From CAYOLL01 sp964404765 [NCBI: uncultured Gemmatimonadota bacterium] (GTDB lineage: Bacteria > 4572-55), in NCBI GenBank assembly GCA_964404765.1, contig CAYOLL010000192.1:1-10954 (forward strand): a stretch of 10,954 nt of DNA. Reading direction: 5' to 3'. The first letter of the stretch is position 1, and every line of letters starts with the position of its first letter. Positions 1 through 5,686 of the stretch are shown in pieces. Under the pieces are notes generated by a model that saw nothing but the letters and a program-made list of their open reading frames with translations, was not told the origin of the DNA and made no database searches. The position numbers and the translations under genes were made by a program.

Positions 1-130
1 GTAACTTATGAAATAGTCAATGGTTAAAGAACGGACACTAATGCTTGCGAAGGCTTTTCAGCAAATATGATGAAGATGTGTACCGAAGCCTTCGTAAGGT
101 TTGATTTGCCAACACTTTTTGAGAAGTTAC
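1..130. repeat. REPIN/MITE-like palindromic repeat, copy 1 (possibly cut by window edge)
   Basis: Two arms, 43-56 and 86-99, are inverted repeats of each other (12 of 14 positions) around a 29-base spacer (57-85). Each arm contains a version of the self-palindromic core CCTT-GCG-AAGG. The right half (86-130) matches the right half of copy 3 (3829-3873) at 39 of 45 positions by eye, including the end TTTTTGAGnAGTTAC. The sequence starts GTAACTT and ends AAGTTAC, so short terminal inverted repeats may mark the full element, although its left end coincides with the window edge. It lies downstream of the DUF3999 gene and contains no gene. Confidence 0.75.
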
Positions 131-135
131 ATAGC

Positions 136-190
136 AAACTTCAGTTTGCAAGTGAGCTGACGCGATTTATCACCCTGCAAACTGAAGTTT
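136..190. repeat. Palindromic repeat with 15-bp perfect arms (AAACTTCAGTTTGCA type)
   Basis: A perfect 15-base inverted repeat, 136-150 against 176-190, flanks a 25-base spacer. Each arm is itself near-palindromic (AAACT-TC-AGTTT), the same design as the CCTTGCGAAGG family but with unrelated sequence. It begins five bases after copy 1 and ends 21 bases beyond the DUF3999 stop. It could fold in the 3' end of that transcript, but no T-run follows it in the minus direction, so it is not a standard intrinsic terminator. Confidence 0.7.
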
Positions 191-211
191 ACTGCCCTAA
201 AAAACGCCGCT

Positions 212-1564
212 CTATTTGCCATCCTTGATTTGCCCAACCAGCCCGAAAATCCAATAGCCCAGACCAGCCGCCAACAGCACGACAATACTAATCAACAGCC
301 ATTCTTGCAATGTTTTTGGACTCGGCTTGCTGATAACTTCGGTTTTAAAATCACCGTTTTCCGTCACAGCTTTCAATGTCACTGCTTGATATGGCTGACT
401 TGGCCAATTATTCGGATTCAGAAAATTCTTCAGCTCATAATCCGGCGGGGCAATCTGGCTATTTCCGACAAATAACGTATGCAAACCGGTATGTTGCGGG
501 ATGAAAAAAATATGCTGCCGCGTCCATTGCAGACTAAGGCTGTTGATCGCTAACGGCGGGTTATCTTTATTGATAACCGTGATCTGATAAAACTTATGCT
601 TTGGGGCAGTGACTTCCACAATTGTTCGCTCCGTGGCAACTGTCCCAAAATTAAAGCGATAGATTTGGCCGCTGCCCAATTGACGATAACTGCCAGGCTC
701 GCCGGTATCGCTGCCGTAGATGTCGATTTGGCGATAGAAATACGGGTTAGCCACATTCAAACTGAGAATTGCCAGCGGTGATCCGGCTTCCAGCGTAAGC
801 GTCGTATTTTTTTGACTGTCTATTACCGGTGTCAGGTTATTAAAAACGCGCTCGTCCAGCAACTTGACATTCCGATTCTCCGGAATCGCTTTGGCGCGAA
901 TTTGATCGATCCGCAAGTCTTTAGCCGGCGTATTCTGATTCAAAGTCACCGAAAGCCCGTTGTAGCTGAGTGAAAGTTCCGGCGACGCGCCGGCTGTAGG
1001 CGCGCTATCCAAAAACCGCAGGTGATAGTAAGTAAAAGCCGTCGGTTTTGGCAAGGCAATGTCAGTTCGTCGCAAATCAATCTGCGACGAAAAATCGAAA
1101 ATGACGCTTAACGTGACGGGTTGCCAGGTGATGCGATCGTTACTGCCCTCCACTTCCACCGCCTGTCGGAAATCGCGGTTTTGCACATCCAGTTGAATGG
1201 CTTCGATCTGCACATCCGGCTTTGGCGCTTCTACTTCAACCTGCCAGGCTTTGCGGTCATTGATCAGCACATCCCCGGCGTCGGTTACGGTAAAGACAAA
1301 GTCGGACGGCGTAACTTTAGCATAAGCGTAATCAAACAGTACGTATGGAACTTCCTGCCCCGTATCGTCAAAAAGCCTGATATCTGCCAGATTGCTCTGT
1401 GCCGGCGCCAGCGCCTCCTGCGGTAAAGCCAGTTGATACAATTGGCTGCCTTTTAGCTCGCCCTCAATCGACGCGCGATAATGAAATTGGGCCATCTCTG
1501 CGGCGCCAACTGACCGGTTTGTTATAAGCAATAACAGAAGACTGAAGTAGAAAGCATGCCGCAT
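212..1564 (-). CDS. DUF3999-like secreted/membrane-anchored protein, unknown function
   Basis: This 450-residue protein has an N-terminal signal peptide (about residues 1-21, hydrophobic core FYFSLLLLLI, likely cleavage near SVGA|AE). A long beta-rich region facing the periplasm or outside follows. A single membrane segment lies near the C-terminus (about 421-444, rich in I, V, L, A and G), and a short cytoplasmic tail ends in KDGK. Length and layout resemble the DUF3999 family, which is often next to a DUF2339 membrane protein in other bacteria; no such partner is visible here. The ATG is preceded by AAGGA about nine bases upstream. It is the last of three envelope genes on this strand, separated from MscS by a likely terminator, so it probably has its own promoter. 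Function is unknown; the family assignment rests on recognising overall architecture and is moderate. Confidence 0.72.
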   Translation of the reverse strand: MRHAFYFSLLLLLITNRSVGAAEMAQFHYRASIEGELKGSQLYQLALPQEALAPAQSNLADIRLFDDTGQEVPYVLFDYAYAKVTPSDFVFTVTDAGDVLINDRKAWQVEVEAPKPDVQIEAIQLDVQNRDFRQAVEVEGSNDRITWQPVTLSVIFDFSSQIDLRRTDIALPKPTAFTYYHLRFLDSAPTAGASPELSLSYNGLSVTLNQNTPAKDLRIDQIRAKAIPENRNVKLLDERVFNNLTPVIDSQKNTTLTLEAGSPLAILSLNVANPYFYRQIDIYGSDTGEPGSYRQLGSGQIYRFNFGTVATERTIVEVTAPKHKFYQITVINKDNPPLAINSLSLQWTRQHIFFIPQHTGLHTLFVGNSQIAPPDYELKNFLNPNNWPSQPYQAVTLKAVTENGDFKTEVISKPSPKTLQEWLLISIVVLLAAGLGYWIFGLVGQIKDGK

Positions 1565-1621
1565 AATCTTTAATCCTTTGCAAAAGTTATTTTGACCAAA
1601 ACCGATTTGCTATGACAATAA

Positions 1622-1663
1622 AAGCCCGATTTTCAGTGCGATCTGCATGAGAAAACCGGGCTT
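1622..1663 (-). terminator. Probable rho-independent terminator after the MscS gene
   Basis: AAGCCCGATTTTC (1622-1634) pairs with GAAAACCGGGCTT (1651-1663) with one mismatch. Read on the minus strand, the stem ends in GGGCTTTTATT, a GC-rich base followed by a short T-rich run. It lies 37 bases past the MscS stop and upstream of the DUF3999 gene, so it probably separates the two transcripts. Confidence 0.65.
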
Positions 1664-1699
1664 GCTGTTTGTCTACCGTAATCTTCCAAATCCCGTGCT

Positions 1700-2554
1700 T
1701 CAAATCGGGAAAGTCGGGTTTTCCAGCCGAGTCGCATCAGGTTTTGCCGAGCTTTGAAGCACATGGACGGTTCGCTGCGGCAACGGAATCGTAATATGTT
1801 CTTCGTCAAACTTCAGTTTTATTTTTTCCTGCAGCTCAAAAAAGACCGGCCAGTAGTTCTCATGCTTGACAAACGGCCGCACCAGAATTTGAACGCCGTT
1901 TTCATTCAACTCGCCCACATATACCTGCGGCGCCGGCTCCTTGAGCACTCGGGCGTCTGCAGCGAGTAAATCTTGCAGCGCCTGCTGAACTTTGCGTAAA
2001 TCATCACCATAACTCACCCCGACTTTGATAATGACCTGACGATAAGGTTCCGCCGTAAAGTTGATAATTTTGCTGGAGGTAACGGCATTGTTCGGGATGA
2101 TAATCTGACGATTGTCCAGTGTTCTGACGATTGTCGTGAAAAGCTGGATTTCCAGAACTTCCCCCTCACCGCCGCCGGCCTCGATGTAGTCACCGACTTT
2201 AAACGGGCGGAACAGAATCAGCATGACGCCGGCAGCAAAGTTTGACAGCGAGCCCTGCAACGCCAGGCCAACCGCCAAACCAGCCGCGCCGAAGACCGCC
2301 ACAAACGAGGCAGTTTGGATGCCGATATTGGCTAAGGCGGCCATTACCACAAACGCCATCATGCCGTAATAGGCCAGATGATGTACAAAACGGATCAGCG
2401 TCTCGTTGGCCTTGGCGCGATACATGGTCTTTTCGACAACGCCGGTAACCACCATTGCCACTACTTTTCCAATGTAAAAGATGGCCAGAGAGCCAAGCAG
2501 CCGCATTCCGTACAGGGTCAGAAAAGTTAAAATTTTTGTGCCTAAAGATTCCAT
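1700..2554 (-). CDS. mscS: Small-conductance mechanosensitive channel, MscS family
   Basis: This inner-membrane channel opens under membrane tension to release solutes after osmotic downshock. At 284 residues it is almost the same length as E. coli MscS (286). Three membrane segments are visible (about 15-38, 60-77 and 84-115). The third carries the hallmark pore-lining pattern GAAGLAVGLALQG (89-101), then SLSNFAAGV and FRPFKVGDYI, which leads into the cytoplasmic beta domain. The conserved PNN of the cytoplasmic vestibule is at 154-156. The start ATG has AGAGG about seven bases upstream. The C-terminal tail after about residue 265 is not recognisable and ends NPTFPI. The upstream DUF3078 gene is separated by repeat copy 2, so co-transcription is possible but not assured. 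The assignment is secure. Confidence 0.97.
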   Translation of the reverse strand: MESLGTKILTFLTLYGMRLLGSLAIFYIGKVVAMVVTGVVEKTMYRAKANETLIRFVHHLAYYGMMAFVVMAALANIGIQTASFVAVFGAAGLAVGLALQGSLSNFAAGVMLILFRPFKVGDYIEAGGGEGEVLEIQLFTTIVRTLDNRQIIIPNNAVTSSKIINFTAEPYRQVIIKVGVSYGDDLRKVQQALQDLLAADARVLKEPAPQVYVGELNENGVQILVRPFVKHENYWPVFFELQEKIKLKFDEEHITIPLPQRTVHVLQSSAKPDATRLENPTFPI

Positions 2555-2600
2555 AACCAGACCTCTTCTTCAGAAATAATGCGCAAAGAGTAAAATCTAT

Positions 2601-2678
2601 CCTTGCGAAGGTTAAACTTGCGGTGAAAGTGAATACTTGCAGGTTTCCGGGACTTTACAGGCAGGAACCTTCGCAAGG
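2601..2678. repeat. REPIN/MITE-like palindromic repeat, copy 2 (long-spacer variant)
   Basis: CCTTGCGAAGGTT (2601-2613) and AACCTTCGCAAGG (2666-2678) are a perfect 13-base inverted repeat around a 52-base spacer. The core is the same as in copies 1, 3 and 4, but the inner arm bases are GTT rather than GCTT and the spacer is longer. Read on the minus strand, the inner flank contains TTCACCGCAA, also present in the copy 3 spacer. It starts five bases past the DUF3078 stop and lies upstream of MscS, so it may act as a 3' or intercistronic mRNA structure. Confidence 0.75.
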
Positions 2679-2683
2679 GTATC

Positions 2684-3577
2684 CTACATTAACTTATAAG
2701 CAATGCCCAGACCGAGAGTCTCTTTAAGCTGAATATTGTCATTGCTCTGATGATCGCGGTCGTACAAAAGCTGCAGATAAAAATTAATGGCAATCGCTTT
2801 ATAGACCGTAATGCTCAGCGTATTGCGCCAATCCAGGTCCATCTTTTTCCAGTCATCGTTCGGCGCTTCGTCCGAGATTGAAGAAAACAGCGCCTTGAAG
2901 ACCCGCAAGTTGGAATTAAACTTGAGGTTACGTTCCGGCATGGAGCGGTCATACTCGGTGACAAACTCTACGCCGCCGTCATTTGTCGAATCCAGGTCTT
3001 TTTCCGAATGCTGCCGCAGCGTAAAACCAAGCCGGCAAATCATTTTGGCATTTGGCTTTTGGATAAAAGCGCGGGCAAGACCGGCGGATTCGCTAAAATT
3101 TTTGGGATCGAACATATTGGTCTCGCCGTTTTTCTCATTGGTAAACTTGGTCAACAGCCGGGCCGAAATAAAAGGATCGGCAAAAGCGCCCAGCGTCAGG
3201 CGGCCGATAGTTTCAAAATCGACCTCATCGGTGGACTTGCGCGGCTTTTGCCACTTTTTCTTGCCGGGATTAGCCGGGTCGTCTTTTTGGCTATGGGTCT
3301 GACCGAAAGCCAGGCGCAAGTTGTTGTCCCAGTTAAACTTCTGGCTGATTTGGCGATCCGCGCTCAGCAGCGATAGCGCCGTCCAGGAAATGCTGCCTTC
3401 TTCCGTACCGGCCCAGGCGTCGTTGTAGGCGTTTTGGGTCAGGTTCAGATTGAGATCAAGATCGAGATTCCATTTGCCGATTTCCGGCCCGGTCGCTTTT
3501 GGGGCGTCCTGGGCAAAGCAGACGGTTGTCACGGTTAAACTCAGTAATGCACTAACGTATTTGTACCAGCGTTTCAT
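2684..3577 (-). CDS. DUF3078-like envelope protein with signal peptide
   Basis: This 297-residue protein has a clear signal peptide (residues 1-22, cleavage near CFA|QD). Short alternating beta strands dominate the rest, for example LDLDLNLNLT and YKAIAINFYLQLLYD. The pattern NLTQNAYNDAWAGTEEGSIS near the N-terminus, followed by FNWDNNLRLAFGQT, is what I associate with DUF3078 proteins of Bacteroidota and relatives. The C-terminus ends in an aromatic and hydrophobic strand (LGLGIAYKLM), as in outer-membrane beta-barrels. A barrel location is therefore inferred, not shown. A G-rich site (AGGGGGG) lies eight bases before the ATG. No substrate or partner can be named. The DUF3078 call is moderate; the secreted, beta-rich nature is firm. 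Confidence 0.78.
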   Translation of the reverse strand: MKRWYKYVSALLSLTVTTVCFAQDAPKATGPEIGKWNLDLDLNLNLTQNAYNDAWAGTEEGSISWTALSLLSADRQISQKFNWDNNLRLAFGQTHSQKDDPANPGKKKWQKPRKSTDEVDFETIGRLTLGAFADPFISARLLTKFTNEKNGETNMFDPKNFSESAGLARAFIQKPNAKMICRLGFTLRQHSEKDLDSTNDGGVEFVTEYDRSMPERNLKFNSNLRVFKALFSSISDEAPNDDWKKMDLDWRNTLSITVYKAIAINFYLQLLYDRDHQSNDNIQLKETLGLGIAYKLM

Positions 3578-3648
3578 CGAAAAATCCCCCCTGAAAAATG
3601 AATGAATGGTTCAACAATGTGTGTTGGTCTACAACGATTGAGACTCTT

Positions 3649-3701
3649 TGTAGCATGACTCGCCTGAGTGCGTGCTTGCAAGACAAGCGCCTCGCGCTAC
3701 A
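3649..3701. repeat. Imperfect palindromic repeat with TGTAGC/GCTACA ends
   Basis: TGTAGC (3649-3654) and GCTACA (3696-3701) are perfect inverted ends. Between them, GCTTG and CAAGC form an inner stem around a five-base loop, and CGC/GCG blocks give partial pairing. It lies upstream of the DUF3078 gene, near its presumed promoter. Its sequence is unrelated to the other repeat types in the window. Whether it is dispersed in the genome cannot be seen here. Confidence 0.5.
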
Positions 3702-3737
3702 GATTTAACCAAAAAAGTGTCCTAAAGATTTTTGAAT

Positions 3738-3765
3738 ATTACAATTAGCTCAACTAATGTGTAAT
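3738..3765. repeat. Small hairpin abutting repeat copy 3
   Basis: ATTACAATTAG (3738-3748) pairs with CTAATGTGTAAT (3754-3765) over 11 base pairs with one bulged base and a five-base loop. The right arm overlaps the first five bases (GTAAT) of the 113-base element at 3761. It may be part of that element's insertion site or an independent small palindrome. Confidence 0.45.
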
Positions 3766-3873
3766 TGCTCAAAAACTGTGGGCAACCTTGCGAAGGCTTC
3801 ACCGCAAAACTTGTGGGATTGTGCACTAAAGCCTTCGCAAGGTTTGATCCGCCACTACTTTTTGAGCAGTTAC
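3761..3873. repeat. Complete REPIN/MITE-like element, copy 3, with terminal inverted repeats
   Basis: The inner arms AACCTTGCGAAGGCTT (3784-3799) and AAGCCTTCGCAAGGTT (3829-3844) are a perfect 16-base inverted repeat with a 29-base spacer (3800-3828). Outside them the ends also match in inverted orientation: GTAATTGCTCAAAAA at the left and, read in reverse complement from 3873, GTAACTGCTCAAAAA. The unit is thus a 113-base nested palindrome with no coding capacity. It ends 15 bases before the stop of the minus-strand Rpn gene, so it lies just downstream of that gene. Apart from the neighbouring repeats at 3649-3765, I see nothing else in the gap 3578-3888. Confidence 0.8.
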
Positions 3874-3888
3874 AACAATGTTACGATG

Positions 3889-4755
3889 TTATATAAGCGC
3901 CTCTTTCAACGCAAGAACTTCTATTTCCGAAAGTCCGGCCATCTTTGAAATCAACGAAATATCAAAACCTGCCGACAACATTCGTTGTGCCATGAGCTTA
4001 GCGTGCTCTTCCGCGCCTTCATGCTTGGCGGATTCAATAGCCTCTTTTTCATCTCTTCGATTCAGCAGAAAACGTTCATAAGCTTTCCGCTGCTCCGGCG
4101 TCATCTTGAGCACATCTAATTTTTCTTTGGCCTTCTGGATGTTCTTGGATTTGAACTCCGGTTTAATCTCCGAATTTTTGAAAAAATACACCCATTCGTC
4201 AATATCTCTTTGAATTTGATCGTGAAATCGCTCCACTTGAATCAAGTAATATTCCGGGAAAATGTTGTGATCCGATTTGCCGATAACCGCATCTCTTTTG
4301 CGATGCCGAAACTCAAGCTTCTTACGGTCATTGAAACCATAAAAATCGGTTTTTCCATGATAAATATAGTCGGTTTCGCCTTCGCCTAACAGAAAATACA
4401 GGATGTTGACCGAGATGACTTTTTTCACTTTTTCGTAAGAATCGCCCAACGCGATATGATCTACAATTGCCTTGGAACTGCCGTAGAGCAGCCGTTCCAG
4501 ATAATGAATCTCCCGATCGTTCTGGACTTCAATGATGACGATTTCGCCAAATTCATCTTCAACAACCAAATCTACCCGGTTGAACTTGTCGCTTTCGTAT
4601 TGTTGATTGCCTTCGCTTTCCAGCAACGACAGGATTTTGATGTCTTTTTCCAGCAGCGTGCTGAGAAACCCTTCCAATACATCGTAATTGGCTTTATCAC
4701 GCAGAATGTTTTTGATGGCCCAATCAAAGCTGACCAACGTTCGTTTTTCGTCCAT
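3889..4755 (-). CDS. Rpn-type PD-(D/E)XK nuclease / transposase family protein
   Basis: This 288-residue, apparently full-length member of the Rpn/PDDEXK_2 group encodes proteins annotated as recombination-promoting nucleases or putative transposases. The nuclease core is visible as D62 (NRVDLVV) followed by E76-V-Q78 (VIIEVQND), the E-x-Q variant usual in this group in place of E-x-K. The N-terminus (SFDWAIKNILRDKANYDVLEGFL) matches the family's opening helix pattern. The C-terminus is charged and helical with a final AGLSEIEVLALKE segment, probably for oligomerisation. The ATG has GAGG eight bases upstream. It is bracketed by repeat copies 3 and 4 in the same orientation, and a sigma70-like promoter lies at 4887-4915. 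E. coli Rpn proteins are DNA endonucleases that raise recA-independent recombination; whether this one acts on the repeats is open. The family call is strong; the biological role is not. Confidence 0.9.
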   Translation of the reverse strand: MDEKRTLVSFDWAIKNILRDKANYDVLEGFLSTLLEKDIKILSLLESEGNQQYESDKFNRVDLVVEDEFGEIVIIEVQNDREIHYLERLLYGSSKAIVDHIALGDSYEKVKKVISVNILYFLLGEGETDYIYHGKTDFYGFNDRKKLEFRHRKRDAVIGKSDHNIFPEYYLIQVERFHDQIQRDIDEWVYFFKNSEIKPEFKSKNIQKAKEKLDVLKMTPEQRKAYERFLLNRRDEKEAIESAKHEGAEEHAKLMAQRMLSAGFDISLISKMAGLSEIEVLALKEALI

Positions 4756-4779
4756 ACTTCAGACCTCTGCCAAAAATAT

Positions 4780-4836
4780 CCTTGCGAAGGCTTAATTTGA
4801 AATCCGCATGTTTTGTGTACTGAAGCCTTCGCAAGG
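4780..4836. repeat. REPIN/MITE-like palindromic repeat, copy 4, in the Rpn leader
   Basis: CCTTGCGAAGGCTT (4780-4793) and AAGCCTTCGCAAGG (4823-4836) are a perfect 14-base inverted repeat with a 29-base spacer ending TGTGTACTG, like copy 1 (TGTGTACCG) and copy 3 (TGTGCACTA). The right flank GGTTGGATTTCCAC resembles copies 1 and 3 for about 15 bases and then diverges. It has the same orientation as copies 1 and 3. It lies between the predicted Rpn promoter and the Rpn start codon, so it would form a hairpin in the 5' untranslated leader, ending 24 bases before the ATG. Confidence 0.8.
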
Positions 4837-4886
4837 TTGGATTTCCACAAACTTGTTCCATGAGCCATCAAAAATTGGACGAGAGC

Positions 4887-4915
4887 AAATTAGCTAAAAA
4901 CCGTCCGGCTGTCAA
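4887..4915 (-). promoter_or_regulatory. Sigma70-type promoter for the Rpn gene
   Basis: On the minus strand TTGACA (4915-4910) is followed after exactly 17 bases by TAATTT (4892-4887). The -35 is a perfect consensus and the -10 matches at the key first T, second A and last T. Transcription would begin near 4880, giving a leader of about 125 bases that includes repeat copy 4. Confidence 0.65.
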
Positions 4916-4972
4916 CCGTCTTTTTGCGCGTTGGATTTTCCAAATCTCTGGCGATTCGAGAAGTTTCCCCCG

Positions 4973-5686
4973 TTAAGCCTGAGCATTATCTTCATCAAAA
5001 GACAGGATTTCCGGCCAGCTTGGGAAGATTTCGCGACTCCATTTATAGCCTAACGTCAGATCAACAACAGATTTATCATCGCCGGCAAAGGGCAGGCCAA
5101 TCAGCGTCGCATCGGTCAGTTCCAGCTTGAAGTCAATGGTTTTGAGCAAATCGGCGCGGCTGGCCTCAATGCTGATGTAAACCAGGTCGGCTATTTGGGC
5201 GGCTTCTTCCTGCGTCAGTGTGCCGCCCAATAAGCGCGAGCTGCTTGTTTCGCGAATTTCAAAGCGGTTGGTGGTAAACAGTGTACCGATTTTAATAATT
5301 TCCGGGGTTTCAAAAGCGGGAATCAAAAAACGTCCGACAAATTCATCAATCGGTTGCGACGACACGGCTTTTTGGGGACTGGACGAAACATCGGCCGGCT
5401 TTGGCGGTCGCCGAATGAAGGTGCGGCGGTGAGCCGATTGGGTCTCGCGACTATACAGTAGAATGCGCCCGTCAAACTTCCAGAACGGCAGATAAATAAC
5501 CGGTCGGGATTTATTGGCCGGCTCATGAAACAGAATAGGCGTTTTTAGGATACGATTCTGGCGCAATGTCAAGCCGGTTCGGCAGTTAGCACAAAAATAA
5601 ATCGTATCCTGCGCCAATGCCGACAGTGGCTGAAGACATTCCGGGCATCTAAACGGAATGAGTTGGAGTTTCTTCGGAGTTGACAA
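4973..5686 (-). CDS. Zinc-ribbon protein of unknown function (second of a paralogous pair)
   Basis: The product is 237 residues if started at the TTG at 5686-5684. That TTG has GGAG (5697-5694) seven bases upstream and gives M-S-T followed by a zinc ribbon C14-x2-C17-x14-C32-x2-C35. The upstream paralog also begins M-S-T with cysteines at exactly 14, 17, 32 and 35, which supports this start over the longer ATG at 5725. After the ribbon comes IYLPFWKFDGRI (about 64-75), matching VPYWRLRG of the paralog. A low-complexity linker rich in P and S (about 89-113) follows, then a mixed alpha/beta C-terminal domain. No membrane segment is seen. The 38-base overlap with the upstream gene means the two are almost certainly co-translated. 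I do not recognise the family. A structural zinc site and a partner role with the paralog are inference. Confidence 0.8.
   Translation of the reverse strand: MSTPKKLQLIPFRCPECLQPLSALAQDTIYFCANCRTGLTLRQNRILKTPILFHEPANKSRPVIYLPFWKFDGRILLYSRETQSAHRRTFIRRPPKPADVSSSPQKAVSSQPIDEFVGRFLIPAFETPEIIKIGTLFTTNRFEIRETSSSRLLGGTLTQEEAAQIADLVYISIEASRADLLKTIDFKLELTDATLIGLPFAGDDKSVVDLTLGYKWSREIFPSWPEILSFDEDNAQA

Noticed and set aside
1690-1710. TCCCG...CGGGA hairpin at the MscS stop codon as the terminator
   Set aside because: The stem is only five base pairs, overlaps the stop codon and is not followed by a T-run; the hairpin at 1622-1663 is the better candidate.
2811-3302. A 163-codon open frame on the plus strand across the DUF3078 gene
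   Set aside because: It lies antisense to a gene with signal peptide and family features; the translation is rich in Ser and Arg without recognisable motifs and has no ribosome binding site of note.
43-4836. CCTTGCGAAGG repeats as a CRISPR array
   Set aside because: Only paired arms at irregular distances hundreds of bases apart; no regular repeat-spacer series and no cas gene.
43-4836. CCTTGCGAAGG repeats as integron attC sites
   Set aside because: No integrase gene, no GTTRRRY core sites at the ends, and the flanked genes are not a cassette array.
4572-4871. Minus-strand 99-codon frame across copy 4 and the start of the Rpn gene
   Set aside because: It overlaps the Rpn N-terminus in another frame and reads through the palindromic repeat; the start lacks a ribosome binding site.
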